A stretch of DNA of 64,000 bases from Caldicellulosiruptor naganoensis (GCF_026914285.1 NZ_CP113864.1:905501-969500), one strand, 5' to 3'; shown: positions 49,684 through 59,226, counted from the first letter of the stretch. A program made the numbers and translations. Notes: generated from the letters alone by a model not told the origin.

Positions 49684-51765
49684 ATGAAAGAATATGCTCC
49701 ACAGTATATAAAAAATGTGGTTTTGCTTGGACACGGGGGGGATGGAAAAACAATTTTGACAGATAGTATGCTTTTTAATGCAAAGTGTATTGACAGGATA
49801 GGGAAGATAGAGGAGGGTACTACTACTTCTGATTTTGACCCTGAGGAGATAAAAAGACGAATTTCTATCTCAATGACTGTTGAGCCGCTTGAGTGGGGAG
49901 ATTATAAAATAAACATCCTTGACACCCCTGGTTATTTTGACTTTGTGGGTGAGGTTTGTGAAGCTGTCCATGTGGCAGATGCTGCAATCTTGGTAGTTGG
50001 TGCAAAAACAGGTGTTCAAGTTGGAACAGAAAAAGGGTGGGAGTTGGCAGAGACCAAAAAACTGCCAGTTTTGATTTTTGTAAATAAAATGGATGAAGAG
50101 AATGCTGACTTTGATAAGGTGTTAAGAAAAATTAATGATGTCCTAACTTCTAAGGCAATTCCAATTCAGTATCCCATCGTAGAAAATGGTAAGTTTGCAG
50201 GCTTTGTAGATATCATCTCTAAAAAAGCATATGTGTATGAGAACAACTCCACAAAGGAAGTTCCTATTCCGAGCGGGCTGAGTGATAAAGTTGAAGAGAT
50301 TAGAAATAGTTTGATAGAAGCTGCTGTAGAGAATGATGAAGAACTTATGGAAAAGTACTTTACTGGCGAGGAGATTTCAATAGATGAAATTTACAGAGGG
50401 TTAAAATTAGGAGTAAGTTCAAGGTCGGTATTTCCTGTCATGTGCGGTGCTGCTTCTAAGAATTTGGGCGTTAAAGAGCTTTTGGATGCGATTATAAAGA
50501 TCCTACCTTCCTCCCAGGAAAAACATTACAAGGTCAAAGATACAAAAAACAGTAGTGAAACTCTATTAAAACCAGATGTTAACTTTCCAGTTTGTGCTTT
50601 TGTATTCAAAACAGTTGCTGACCCCTTTGTTGGCAGAATTACATTTCTTAAGGTTATAAGTGGGACCTTAAGACCAGATATGACTCTTTATAACACCACA
50701 TCTGAAAGACAAGAAAAGGTTTCTCAGCTTTTTATTATAAGAGGCAAAAAACAAATTCCAGTTCCAGAGCTCAAAGCAGGTGACATAGGGGTTGTAACAA
50801 AGCTTCAATCTACTCTTACCAATAACACTTTATGTGACCCGTCGCGACCATTACAGGTTGAGACAATTGAATTCCCACGTCCTTGGCTTATGCTTGCAAT
50901 TGAACCGAAAGCAAAAGGTGATGAAGAGAAAATTTCAAATGGACTTCACAGGTTAATGGAAGAGGATTTGACTTTTAAGATCGAAAAGAACAACGAAACA
51001 GGACAGAATATAATATACGGTATTGGTGAGCTTCACATTGATGTTATTGTAAACAAATTAAAAAATAAATTTGGTGTGTCAGTTGTCCTTTCAGACCCTA
51101 AGGTACCATATAGAGAAACTATCAAAAAGAAGGTAAAGAGTGAAGGAAAATACAAAAAGCAAACAGGTGGGCATGGTCAGTATGGTCATGTGTTTATTGA
51201 ATTTGAACCGAGCGACAGTGAAGATTTAGTATTCGAAGAGAAGATCTTTGGCGGGGCTGTGCCAAAACAATATATCCCGGCTGTTGAAAAAGGATTGAGA
51301 GAGTGTATTAAGAAAGGTGTTCTGGCAGGCTACCCAGTGATGAATCTCAAGGCAACGCTTGTTGATGGGTCATATCACCCTGTTGACTCCTCAGAGCTTG
51401 CCTTCAAGGTTGCGACCTCTCTTGCGTACAAGAAAGGCTTGGCACAGGCAAACCCAGTGCTTCTTGAGCCTATCATGAATGTCAAGGTCATTGTTCCAGA
51501 AAGCTACACAGGAGACATAATGGGTGATCTGAACAGGCGAAGAGGCAGGGTTTTGGGCATGGAGCCAGTTGATAAAAACATGGAAATGATAGAGGCAGAG
51601 GTGCCGCTTGCTGAGATGTTCAAGTATGCAACAGACCTCAGGTCAATGACCCAGGGAAGAGGGTCATTTACAATGGAATTTGTGAGATATGAAGAAGTGC
51701 CGAGCCACATTGCGCAGAAAGTAATTGAGGCAGCAAAGGCTCAAATGACCGAGGAAGAAAAGTAA
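49684..51765 (+). CDS. Elongation factor G-like GTPase
   Basis: The product is 693 residues with the five-domain EF-G layout. G1 is GHGGDGKT, G3 DTPGYFDFVGE, G4 NKMD. Domain IV is present with the GGHGQYGHV segment, and domain V follows. I start at ATG 49684, eight bases after AAGGAGG; in-frame codons before it have no ribosome site. It differs from main EF-G in the P-loop (GHGGDGKT, not the usual AHIDAGKT) and stands alone without rpsL, rpsG or tuf. It is the paralogue often called FusA2 or EF-G-like, whose role is unsettled. Confidence 0.9.
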   Translation: MKEYAPQYIKNVVLLGHGGDGKTILTDSMLFNAKCIDRIGKIEEGTTTSDFDPEEIKRRISISMTVEPLEWGDYKINILDTPGYFDFVGEVCEAVHVADAAILVVGAKTGVQVGTEKGWELAETKKLPVLIFVNKMDEENADFDKVLRKINDVLTSKAIPIQYPIVENGKFAGFVDIISKKAYVYENNSTKEVPIPSGLSDKVEEIRNSLIEAAVENDEELMEKYFTGEEISIDEIYRGLKLGVSSRSVFPVMCGAASKNLGVKELLDAIIKILPSSQEKHYKVKDTKNSSETLLKPDVNFPVCAFVFKTVADPFVGRITFLKVISGTLRPDMTLYNTTSERQEKVSQLFIIRGKKQIPVPELKAGDIGVVTKLQSTLTNNTLCDPSRPLQVETIEFPRPWLMLAIEPKAKGDEEKISNGLHRLMEEDLTFKIEKNNETGQNIIYGIGELHIDVIVNKLKNKFGVSVVLSDPKVPYRETIKKKVKSEGKYKKQTGGHGQYGHVFIEFEPSDSEDLVFEEKIFGGAVPKQYIPAVEKGLRECIKKGVLAGYPVMNLKATLVDGSYHPVDSSELAFKVATSLAYKKGLAQANPVLLEPIMNVKVIVPESYTGDIMGDLNRRRGRVLGMEPVDKNMEMIEAEVPLAEMFKYATDLRSMTQGRGSFTMEFVRYEEVPSHIAQKVIEAAKAQMTEEEK

Positions 51766-51784
51766 AAAATTTTTTAATTTGCTA

Positions 51785-51813
51785 TTTACAAATTGAGAAA
51801 ATGAGGTTATAAT
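51785..51813 (+). promoter_or_regulatory. Sigma-A promoter of the zinc-ribbon gene
   Basis: TTTACA (51785-51790), a 17-base spacer and TATAAT (51808-51813). Transcription should start near 51820. Confidence 0.75.
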
Positions 51814-51819
51814 TAAAGG

Positions 51820-51852
51820 GACGTTGGTTGTTCAGAGTGAACAATAGACGTC
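51820..51852 (+). promoter_or_regulatory. 5'-end hairpin of the zinc-ribbon mRNA
   Basis: GACGT with GTTGTTC (51820-51833) pairs with GAACAAT and GACGTC (51839-51852), with small internal mismatches. It begins at the predicted transcription start, so it would cap the transcript and leave the ribosome site (AGGGGAA, about 51877) open. Confidence 0.6.
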
Positions 51853-51890
51853 GGAAAAATCTAAATCCATGAAGTGAGGGGAATTTTAGA

Positions 51891-52187
51891 ATGTATCAAG
51901 ACAAGGTATTGGTTTGCAAAGATTGCGGAAGAGAGTTTGTGTTCACAGCAGGTGAACAAGAATTCTACGCACAAAAAGGGTTCAAGAACGAACCTACAAG
52001 GTGCAAAGAGTGTAGAGACCAGAGAAAGGCTATGCAAAGAAGAGATTCAAGACAGGAAAGAAGACGTGAACTTTACGATGCAGTTTGCAGCGCATGTGGA
52101 AAAGAGACGAAGGTTCCGTTCAAGCCAAGAAATGACAGACCCATATACTGCAGTGATTGCTTTGCTAAGGTAAGAGCAACAAGGTAA
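51891..52187 (+). CDS. Zinc-ribbon protein
   Basis: The product is 98 residues and strongly basic. Four cysteine pairs are seen (CKDC, CKEC, CSAC, CSDC), enough for two zinc sites: one near residues 9-38 and a second at 66-91. The middle (about 42-62) is Arg-rich (RKAMQRRDSRQERRR). It belongs to a small, widespread Firmicute family with no fixed function; nucleic-acid or ribosome binding is likely from charge. ATG 51891 follows AGGGGAA. Its own promoter, 5' hairpin and strong terminator make it a compact single-gene unit, probably highly expressed. Confidence 0.88.
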   Translation: MYQDKVLVCKDCGREFVFTAGEQEFYAQKGFKNEPTRCKECRDQRKAMQRRDSRQERRRELYDAVCSACGKETKVPFKPRNDRPIYCSDCFAKVRATR

Positions 52188-52220
52188 ATGGCTGCAGGTT
52201 AAAATAAAATGGGGCTAAAT

Positions 52221-52255
52221 AAGCCGCATCAGTGGGAAGATGCGGCTTTTGTTTT
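52221..52255. terminator. Terminator between the zinc-ribbon and deacetylase genes
   Basis: AAGCCGCATC (52221-52230) pairs perfectly with GATGCGGCTT (52239-52248), followed by TTGTTTT. It serves the plus strand and also contains the last codons of the convergent deacetylase gene (stop at 52229-52231). Confidence 0.9.
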
Positions 52256-53149
52256 AAATTGCAAAGGTTTTGGCATTTTGTCTACTGTTTCAAATACATA
52301 TCCTTGGTTTTTAAGTTCCTTGATTATATAAGGTAGAGCTTCAATGACGTTTTTCTTTGTAGGGCTGTCATGCATGAGCAAGACTATCTCATTCTTGTTC
52401 TTTGTTGTAGAAAAAGTCATCTTAATTATCTCCTTGTAGGTAAGTTTTTGATGATTTTTTGCTGAATCGCCAGTTATAGCATTCCAATCAATGTAGGTTA
52501 TCTTGTTTTTGTCAAGAAACTCTTTTATTTGAGACGATACCCTATTTAAGGACCCGCCAGGGAATCTATAATATTTGGGCTTTCTACCTGTGATCTTATA
52601 AATCACATCCTGAGCCTTGTTAAAATCCTCAACAAAGTTTTTGAAGCTTTTATAGATAAGCTTATAATTGTGTGAATATGAGTGATTTCCAATCAAATGT
52701 CCTTTTTGAGAGATTAGCTTGAGGAAGTTTGTATATTTTGTGCAGTTGTATCCAACCACAAAAAAGGTTGCTTTTATATTTTCCTTTTCTAAAATCTCAA
52801 GTATCTTTGGTGTCTCATACGATGGACCGTCGTCTATTGTAAGGTATACAATCTTTTTAGTGTTTGGTCTGTCTTTTTTCTGATTTATCGGATTGGATGA
52901 TTTGTCATCAGGGTAAACCGCTTTAGGAACAGTTTCTATATTTTTTTGCGAGGGCTTTGTTAAGCTAATCACTCTTTGCGGGTTTTTTGATATAATAATA
53001 GAAGAGGATTTGGCTTCTTTGGTAAGACATTGCTGACCGTTTAAAATTATATGTGTAAGTATTTGCTCAGTTTTGATGGCAACAACTTTTACTATTAAAA
53101 AAGCAATGAAGAAGAATAAAATTATTGCTAAGAACTTTTTTACTTTCAA
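52229..53149 (-). CDS. Membrane-anchored polysaccharide deacetylase
   Basis: The product is about 306 residues. A basic start and one membrane helix (about 5-25) anchor a CE4 (NodB) domain (about 100-300). Motif 1 is LTIDDGPSYETP with the catalytic base and metal Asp. Motif 2 is GNHSYSHNYK, motif 3 YRFPGGS, motif 4 IDWNAITGDS, and the last His is in LLMHDSP. It probably removes N-acetyl groups from peptidoglycan or another wall glycan. The start is the uncertain point. ATG 53191 overlaps the -10 box of a good promoter, so I prefer TTG 53149, behind GAAGGG though 12 bases away. It is divergent from ctsR. Confidence 0.88.
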   Translation of the reverse strand: MKVKKFLAIILFFFIAFLIVKVVAIKTEQILTHIILNGQQCLTKEAKSSSIIISKNPQRVISLTKPSQKNIETVPKAVYPDDKSSNPINQKKDRPNTKKIVYLTIDDGPSYETPKILEILEKENIKATFFVVGYNCTKYTNFLKLISQKGHLIGNHSYSHNYKLIYKSFKNFVEDFNKAQDVIYKITGRKPKYYRFPGGSLNRVSSQIKEFLDKNKITYIDWNAITGDSAKNHQKLTYKEIIKMTFSTTKNKNEIVLLMHDSPTKKNVIEALPYIIKELKNQGYVFETVDKMPKPLQFKTKAASSH

Positions 53150-53189
53150 CTGCCTGATGGTCCCTTCTTTGAGGTATTTTATACAAAAC

Positions 53190-53218
53190 ATTATAATATA
53201 TTTATCACACCTTAACAA
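53190..53218 (-). promoter_or_regulatory. Promoter of the deacetylase gene
   Basis: On the minus strand TTGTTA (53218-53213), a 17-base spacer and TATAAT (53195-53190). It stands back to back with the ctsR promoter. Confidence 0.65.
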
Positions 53219-53229
53219 TATGAGATATC

Positions 53230-53259
53230 TTGACATTTTATTGAGAAATATATTAGAAT
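53230..53259 (+). promoter_or_regulatory. Promoter of the ctsR-mcsA-mcsB-clpC operon
   Basis: TTGACA (53230-53235), an 18-base spacer and TAGAAT (53254-53259). The -35 box is a perfect consensus. It lies just upstream of the CtsR operator. Confidence 0.75.
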
Positions 53260-53269
53260 ATAATTGCAA

Positions 53270-53286
53270 AGTCAAAGATAGTCAAA
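53270..53286 (+). promoter_or_regulatory. CtsR operator
   Basis: AGTCAAA-GAT-AGTCAAA is a perfect match to the tandem heptad recognised by CtsR (RGTCAAA-N3-RGTCAAA). It lies right after the -10 box at the expected transcription start, so bound CtsR would block its own operon until heat inactivates it. Confidence 0.93.
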
Positions 53287-53318
53287 GTCAGTATAGTTTT
53301 GAGGCGGGGGAGGTTTAT

Positions 53319-53777
53319 ATGCCAAGGCTATCTGATATCATTGAGGAATTCATAAAGCAACTAATTGAAAAAAAAGATGGTGAAGTTGAAATTCAGCGAA
53401 ATGAACTTGCAAACTTTTTCAACTGTGCACCGTCGCAGATAAACTATGTTCTTTCAACACGCTTTACCATTGATAGAGGGTATTATATAGAAAGCAAACG
53501 CGGCGGTGGCGGTTCAATTCGCATAGTTAAGATAAAGTTTGAAAATAGTTCAAACCTGCTTGAGAATATTCTCAATAACATAAATTCGCCTGTTACTCAG
53601 CACCAAGCAAATGAAATTGTTGAGTGCTTATTAGAAAACGGCGTTATAAACCAAAGAGAGGCAAATTTAATGAAGGCAGCACTGAATGACAAGTCTCTAC
53701 CTGTAAATCAACCTCTTAAAGATACTTTAAGAATGCTGATCTTGAAGGCTATGATAATTTCTCTTGTGAATGGGTAA
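53319..53777 (+). CDS. ctsR: Heat-shock repressor CtsR
   Basis: The product is a 152-residue DNA-binding dimer. The N-terminal winged helix has NELANFFNCAPSQINYVLST and the glycine-rich wing RGGGGSIRI. The C-terminal part is helical with GVINQREANLMKAAL, the region acted on by McsB/ClpC. I start at ATG 53319, five bases after GGGGGAGG. It represses this operon through the box at 53270-53286. First gene of ctsR-mcsA-mcsB-clpC, the standard Firmicute order. Confidence 0.97.
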   Translation: MPRLSDIIEEFIKQLIEKKDGEVEIQRNELANFFNCAPSQINYVLSTRFTIDRGYYIESKRGGGGSIRIVKIKFENSSNLLENILNNINSPVTQHQANEIVECLLENGVINQREANLMKAALNDKSLPVNQPLKDTLRMLILKAMIISLVNG

Positions 53778-53821
53778 TATTTATAAAGAAGAGGTTTTTG
53801 TAAAGGACGGTGAGTTTTATA

Positions 53822-54334
53822 ATGATGTGTGAAAATTGTGGCAAGCGTCCAGCAACTGTCCACTACACTCAAATTATTAATGGTGTTAAAACTGAGATGC
53901 ATCTTTGTGAGGTGTGTGCAAAACAAAAAGGGACAATTGAGTTTGACGCGCCGTTTTCTGTTACTAACTTTTTAGCAGGAATTTTAGAGCCAGCTTTTGG
54001 ACCACAAATGATAAAGCCTTCTTTTGAGATGCAAATTACATGCAGAGGTTGTGGCATGACCTTTGAAGAGTTCAAACGCAGCGGTAGATTTGGCTGTGCA
54101 ATGTGCTATAACTCTTTTTCAGAAAAGCTCTATCCAATTTTCAGAAGAATCCATGGCAATACAAAGCATGTTGGGAAGATTCCTACTAAGATGGGAGAGA
54201 ATATTGCAATCAAAAGAGAAATTGACAAGCTTAAGATAGAGTTAAATATAGCCATAAAAAATGAGGAGTTTGAAAGGGCTGCAGAAATTAGAGACAAAAT
54301 TAGAGAACTTGAAAAGAAACTTTCTCGGGAGTGA
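53822..54334 (+). CDS. mcsA: McsA, zinc-binding activator of McsB
   Basis: The product is 170 residues. Four CxxC pairs (CENC, CEVC, CRGC, CAMC) bind zinc. The C-terminal UVR motif (EEFERAAEIRDKIRELEKKL) contacts partners. McsA activates the arginine kinase McsB and helps control CtsR. Start ATG 53822 or 53825; GTG 53810 is nearer the AAAGGA than expected. It overlaps the region before mcsB, whose start lies nine bases after its stop codon. Confidence 0.94.
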   Translation: MMCENCGKRPATVHYTQIINGVKTEMHLCEVCAKQKGTIEFDAPFSVTNFLAGILEPAFGPQMIKPSFEMQITCRGCGMTFEEFKRSGRFGCAMCYNSFSEKLYPIFRRIHGNTKHVGKIPTKMGENIAIKREIDKLKIELNIAIKNEEFERAAEIRDKIRELEKKLSRE

Positions 54335-54342
54335 TTTTTAAA

Positions 54343-55329
54343 ATGGATGATGTTGTTGTTACAAGTAGAATTCGACTTGCTCGGAATCTTTCAGATGTTC
54401 CATTTACCATAAAGATGAACGATTATGATGCTGGTCTTGTAATAGAAAGGGTAAGAGATGTAATTTCCAAGAATAAGCAATATAAGTTTGACTTTTATGA
54501 GATTAAAAAATTACCTTTTTTAAAAAGGCAGGTTCTAATCGAGAAACATCTAATCTCACCTGCATTGGTTTCGGCAAAAATAAAAAGTGCTGTTGCGATA
54601 GACCAGAATGAAAACATAAGTATAATGATAAACGAAGAAGACCATTTGAGAATCCAGGTGTTGTATAGGGGACAAAACATCCAGAGGGCTTGGGAAGATG
54701 CAAACAGAATTGATGACTTTTTAGAAGGGCATCTACCTTATGCTTATGACGAAACATGGGGATATCTTACCTCATGCCCTACCAATGTTGGGACGGGACT
54801 GAGGGCGTCTTTCATGCTACATCTTCCGGCACTTACTCTTCTTGGCTATATGAAGGAAATTATTGAGACAATCACAAAACTGGGGATTGCCGTAAGAGGT
54901 TTTTATGGTGAAGGGAGCGAGGTTGTAGGCAATCTCTATCAAATTTCAAACCAAATTACATTGGGACAGCCTGAAGAAGACATTATAGCGAATGTTGTTT
55001 CAATCACAAACCAGATAATTGAGCAAGAACGCCAAGCACGGCTAAAGCTTTTGAGTGAAAATAGGTCATTTATTGAAGACAAAGTATATAGGTCTTACGG
55101 TATTTTAAAATATGCAAGAAATATTTCTTCAAATGAGGCACTAAAATTAATTTCAGATGTGAGAATGGGCATCAGTATGGGTATTATAAAAGAGGTTACA
55201 ATAGATAAGATAGATGTGCTTCTTAACTTGATTCAACCAGCTATGATACAAGACTATTTTGGAAGGGAAATGACACCCGAGGAAAGGGACATAAAAAGAG
55301 CAGAGCTTATAAGAAAAATTTTAGACTAA
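54343..55329 (+). CDS. mcsB: Protein arginine kinase McsB
   Basis: The product is 328 residues of the phosphagen-kinase fold. It phosphorylates arginines on proteins, marking them for ClpCP. Seen are VVVTSRIRLARNL at the N-terminus and YLTSCPTNVGTGLRASFMLHLP, which holds the active-site Cys and the substrate loop. The N-terminus is about 20 residues shorter than in Bacillus. Start ATG 54343 fits best; GTG 54331 overlaps the mcsA stop region and would add four residues. It sits 15 bases before clpC. Confidence 0.94.
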   Translation: MDDVVVTSRIRLARNLSDVPFTIKMNDYDAGLVIERVRDVISKNKQYKFDFYEIKKLPFLKRQVLIEKHLISPALVSAKIKSAVAIDQNENISIMINEEDHLRIQVLYRGQNIQRAWEDANRIDDFLEGHLPYAYDETWGYLTSCPTNVGTGLRASFMLHLPALTLLGYMKEIIETITKLGIAVRGFYGEGSEVVGNLYQISNQITLGQPEEDIIANVVSITNQIIEQERQARLKLLSENRSFIEDKVYRSYGILKYARNISSNEALKLISDVRMGISMGIIKEVTIDKIDVLLNLIQPAMIQDYFGREMTPEERDIKRAELIRKILD

Positions 55330-55344
55330 AGGAGGTTTTAAAAA

Positions 55345-57837
55345 ATGTTCCAAGGAAGATTTACAGAAAGAGCAGAAAAGGCGATAATGCTTGCGCAGCA
55401 GGCTGCTGCCGAGCTTGGTCATAATTATGTGGGTACTGAACATTTACTTCTTGGTCTTATTCGTGAAGGTGGTGGAATTGCAGCAAGAGTTCTGCAAAGC
55501 CAAGGTGTTACAGAAGAGAAAGTGATAGACGAGATAGAAGAGCTAATAGGCAGGGGTGATTATCAGCTTCCACAACCACCGACCGGCTTTACACCAAGGA
55601 CAAAAAGGGTATTTGAGATAGCGTTTATGGAAGCACGAAGACTTGGCAGCACATATATAAGCACAGAACACCTTTTGCTTGCCATTATGCGCGAGGGTGA
55701 AAGTGTTGCTGTAAGAATTTTGATGGATTTGGGTGTGGACCCTCAAAAGCTTTTCGAAGAAATCATGAAGCTTTTGAACGAGGATGCAAAAAACATGGGT
55801 GGAGTGTCTCCACAACAGCAGATAAACTTTCAGACTCAAAACACACCTACTTTGAACCAATTTAGCAGAGATTTAACACAACTTGCGCTTGAGGGGAAAA
55901 TTGATCCTGTTATTGGACGAGAAAAAGAAATTGAAAGGGTCATCCAGATTCTGTCAAGAAGAACAAAGAACAATCCGTGTTTGATTGGAGAGCCTGGTGT
56001 TGGTAAAACAGCTATAGTTGAAGGGCTTGCGCAAAAGATTGTTGAGGGGAATGTTCCAGAGCTTTTGAGAAATAAAAGGGTTGTTGCTTTGGACCTTTCT
56101 GCAATGGTTGCTGGTTCAAAGTTCAGAGGCGAGTTTGAAGAAAGACTCAAGAAGGCGATGGAAGAGGTCAGGAAAGCAGGGAATGTCATTCTCTTTATAG
56201 ATGAAATGCACACAATAATTGGTGCTGGTGCAGCGGAGGGTGCAATTGATGCGTCAAACATCTTAAAACCTGCTCTTGCACGCGGTGAAATTCAGGTCAT
56301 TGGTGCAACAACTCTTGATGAGTACAGAAAACACATAGAAAAGGATGCTGCACTGGAGCGAAGGTTCCAGCCAATTTTAGTTGGTGAGCCAACACCAGAA
56401 GAAACAATACAAATTCTAAAAGGCCTTCGAGATAAGTATGAGGCTCATCATGGTGTTAAGATAACAGATGAGGCTATAAAGGCAGCTGTTGAACTTTCTA
56501 CAAAGTATATTACAGACAGGTACTTGCCAGACAAGGCTATTGACTTGATTGACGAAGCTGCATCAAGGGTACGACTTCAAATGTATACACTTCCACCTCA
56601 TGTGAAAGAATATGAAGAAAAGATTGAAAAGCTGGAGAAAGAAAAAGAGGAAGCTATCAGACTTCAAGAATATGAGAAAGCAGCCAAAATAAGAGACGAG
56701 ATTATGAAACTTCGTCAAGAGCTTGAAAAGATTAAAAATTCTTGGACAAACGACCAGCAAAAAGCTCAGCCTATTGTTACAGAAAACGATATTGCATACA
56801 TTGTTTCAAGCTGGACAGGTATTCCTGTTAATAAACTTACCGAAGATGAATCCCAGCGGCTTTTGAAATTAGAAGAGGTCTTGCACAAACGAGTTGTTGG
56901 TCAAGATGAAGCTGTAAGAGCTGTTGCAAGAGCTATAAGACGTGGAAGAGTTGGGCTGAAAGACCCGAAAAGACCAATTGGTTCGTTTATCTTCTTGGGT
57001 CCAACTGGTGTTGGTAAGACAGAACTTGCCAGGGCGTTGGCAGAGGCATTGTTTGGAACAGAAGATGCTATGATAAGAATCGACATGTCGGAGTATATGG
57101 AAAAGTTCAATGTGTCAAAGCTCATCGGTTCGCCTCCAGGCTATGTCGGGTATGAAGAAGGTGGCCAGCTGACAGAAAAGGTCAGAAGAAGACCATATTC
57201 TGTTGTGCTGTTTGATGAAATAGAAAAAGCTCATCCAGATGTTTTTAATCTACTTTTGCAGATACTTGATGATGGAAGACTTACAGACTCCCAGGGAAGA
57301 ACTGTGAGCTTTAGAAACACTGTGATTATCATGACATCAAACATTGGTGCAAACCTTATTACAAATCCGAAGAAGTTAGGTTTTTCAACATCCGAGGACG
57401 AAAAACAAAGAACATATGAGCAGATAAAGGAAAGTGTTATGAATGAGCTCAAAAAGACATTTAGGCCAGAGTTTTTGAACAGAATAGACGAAATTATAGT
57501 GTTCCATCCATTAGACGAAGAAGATGTCAAAAAGATAGTTGAAATCTTACTTAACAATTTAAAAGAAAGAATAAAGTCAAGCCAATATTATGCAGAATTT
57601 ACTTCTGCACTGGTCGAAGCAATTGCTAAAAAAGGATTTGACCCAATATTTGGCGCAAGACCGCTCAAAAGAGCTATCCAGAGCATGGTAGAGGACAAAA
57701 TCTCAGAAGCTATTTTAGAAGGGCAGATAAAGCAGGGTGATGAGTTCATTGTTGATTATGTCAATGACAAGACTGTAATAATCAAAAAAGAGAAAAGTGG
57801 CAGCTCTGAAGCTGCTCAGACTGAGCAGGCTAAATAG
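55345..57837 (+). CDS. clpC: ClpC AAA+ unfoldase
   Basis: The product is an 830-residue hexameric unfoldase that feeds proteins to ClpP. It has two Clp-N repeats (about 1-145), AAA1 with GEPGVGKTA and LFIDEMHT, a middle coiled coil with a UVR motif ([20 protein letters not shown]), and AAA2 with GPTGVGKTE and [12 protein letters not shown]. The ClpP-docking loop region is present in AAA2. ATG follows AAAGGAGG. It ends the operon before a strong terminator. Confidence 0.97.
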   Translation: MFQGRFTERAEKAIMLAQQAAAELGHNYVGTEHLLLGLIREGGGIAARVLQSQGVTEEKVIDEIEELIGRGDYQLPQPPTGFTPRTKRVFEIAFMEARRLGSTYISTEHLLLAIMREGESVAVRILMDLGVDPQKLFEEIMKLLNEDAKNMGGVSPQQQINFQTQNTPTLNQFSRDLTQLALEGKIDPVIGREKEIERVIQILSRRTKNNPCLIGEPGVGKTAIVEGLAQKIVEGNVPELLRNKRVVALDLSAMVAGSKFRGEFEERLKKAMEEVRKAGNVILFIDEMHTIIGAGAAEGAIDASNILKPALARGEIQVIGATTLDEYRKHIEKDAALERRFQPILVGEPTPEETIQILKGLRDKYEAHHGVKITDEAIKAAVELSTKYITDRYLPDKAIDLIDEAASRVRLQMYTLPPHVKEYEEKIEKLEKEKEEAIRLQEYEKAAKIRDEIMKLRQELEKIKNSWTNDQQKAQPIVTENDIAYIVSSWTGIPVNKLTEDESQRLLKLEEVLHKRVVGQDEAVRAVARAIRRGRVGLKDPKRPIGSFIFLGPTGVGKTELARALAEALFGTEDAMIRIDMSEYMEKFNVSKLIGSPPGYVGYEEGGQLTEKVRRRPYSVVLFDEIEKAHPDVFNLLLQILDDGRLTDSQGRTVSFRNTVIIMTSNIGANLITNPKKLGFSTSEDEKQRTYEQIKESVMNELKKTFRPEFLNRIDEIIVFHPLDEEDVKKIVEILLNNLKERIKSSQYYAEFTSALVEAIAKKGFDPIFGARPLKRAIQSMVEDKISEAILEGQIKQGDEFIVDYVNDKTVIIKKEKSGSSEAAQTEQAK

Positions 57838-57850
57838 TAAGTTAATTAAA

Positions 57851-57897
57851 AAATGGGTGCACCTCTCAGATATTCTCGAGGTTGCACCCATTTATTT
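57851..57897. terminator. Terminator between convergent clpC and phosphofructokinase genes
   Basis: AAATGGGTGCACCTC (57851-57865) pairs with GAGGTTGCACCCATTT (57878-57893) with one bulge, flanked by T-rich sequence on the plus side and by the complement of an A-run on the other, so it can work both ways. Confidence 0.85.
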
Positions 57898-57912
57898 TAT
57901 GACTACTTTTAT

Positions 57913-59139
57913 TTAAACAACCTTCTTTGGTACCATTATCTTTCTGAGCTTTGCGTAACGTGGCAGTCCTTTTTCAAATTTGATCTCAACTTCACCTTCA
58001 ATGAGGGGCTGGATGTAATTGAGAATTTCATCTTTTACATAGTTTCCATCATGGGAAATCCATGCAATAGGCACAAGTTTTTCAGCATTTGCTACCTTGC
58101 TCAGTTCAACAAGCTCTGTTGAACTGGAATATGGACTGTCACTGTCGCGCTTTATAGCAACCATGTATCCGCTTGCACCTTCAACTGCGTATTTTACAGC
58201 CATTCTTCCAACCATGTACGCTTCTTCAACATCAACCTTTGACATGATATGAGCAGCACTTCGCTGCAGAACATTGAATTGAATAGATTTTACTCTCTTT
58301 TCTACCTCTTCACGGATAATGTTCTCAAGGGCAAACGCCGCACCACCAAGCTGTACATGCCCAAATGCATCTATTCCAAACTTGTGACTCATATCAGCAA
58401 TATACTTTCCTTCTTTGTCTTTAATACCCTCTGACACCACAATAGTAATCTTTCCGGTCTTTTTGTGAATGTTTCTAACATCATCTAAAAACTTATCAAC
58501 AGAAAATGGCACCTCAGGCAAGTAAATAAGGTCAGGCGCACCGATATCTCTTGAAGCAAGTGCTGATGCTGCGGCAAGCCAGCCTGCATTTCTTCCCATT
58601 ACCTCAATTATTGTGACAATGTTTGTTGGATATACCACTGCGTCTCTTGCTATCTCCATTACAGATGTTGCAATGTACTTTGCAGCACTCCCAAACCCTG
58701 GGCAGTGGTCCGTCATAACTAAGTCATTGTCAATTGTCTTTGGGATTCCTATGATAGATATATCATAACCTATCTTTTTTGCATAACGTGCGAGTTTGTC
58801 AGCTGTGTCCATTGAGTCATTGCCACCAATGTAGAAGAAATATCTTATATTGTGTGCTTCAAAAACGTTGAAAATCTTAACATAGTCCTTTTCATCATGT
58901 TCAAAAGGCTTTAGCTGATATCGACAAGAACCCAAGGCTGATGAAGGTGTGGTTTTTAAAAGCTTCAGCTCTTCAGGGTCTTCCATTCTAAGATCATACA
59001 GTTCTTCGTCAATAAGGCCAATTATTCCATTTTTTGCTCCGTAAATGGCTCTTATTGGATGCTGCTTCATTGCTTCTTCAATAACACCTAAGAGCGAAGC
59101 GTTGATAACGGCAGTTGGCCCTCCCGATTGAGCTACCAC
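57913..59139 (-). CDS. pfp: Diphosphate-type 6-phosphofructokinase
   Basis: The product is 408 residues and cytoplasmic. It phosphorylates fructose 6-phosphate in glycolysis. Donor-site residues point to PPi: YIGGNDSMDTADKL, where ATP enzymes have GGDGS, and PKTIDNDL, where ATP enzymes have PGTIDND. MGRNAGWLAA is the substrate-binding motif. The start GTG 59139 lies seven bases after AGAGGG. Use of PPi is deduced from these positions and agrees with the energy metabolism reported for the genus. Confidence 0.9.
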   Translation of the reverse strand: MVAQSGGPTAVINASLLGVIEEAMKQHPIRAIYGAKNGIIGLIDEELYDLRMEDPEELKLLKTTPSSALGSCRYQLKPFEHDEKDYVKIFNVFEAHNIRYFFYIGGNDSMDTADKLARYAKKIGYDISIIGIPKTIDNDLVMTDHCPGFGSAAKYIATSVMEIARDAVVYPTNIVTIIEVMGRNAGWLAAASALASRDIGAPDLIYLPEVPFSVDKFLDDVRNIHKKTGKITIVVSEGIKDKEGKYIADMSHKFGIDAFGHVQLGGAAFALENIIREEVEKRVKSIQFNVLQRSAAHIMSKVDVEEAYMVGRMAVKYAVEGASGYMVAIKRDSDSPYSSSTELVELSKVANAEKLVPIAWISHDGNYVKDEILNYIQPLIEGEVEIKFEKGLPRYAKLRKIMVPKKVV

Positions 59140-59226
59140 ACAATTTCCCTCTTTTGGGATTTTGAATCCCTCCCGCTTTAGTTAAATTTTTAGTTTATTT
59201 TAATGTTAGCCATAGAAGCCATATTC

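Noticed and set aside
51874-52173. Plus-strand frame overlapping the zinc-ribbon gene
   Set aside because: It is in another frame of a gene with a clear cysteine pattern, promoter and ribosome site.
53073-53318. Extended N-terminus for CtsR upstream of ATG 53319
   Set aside because: It would run through the promoter, the operator and the opposing deacetylase start. The family begins at MPRLSDIIE.
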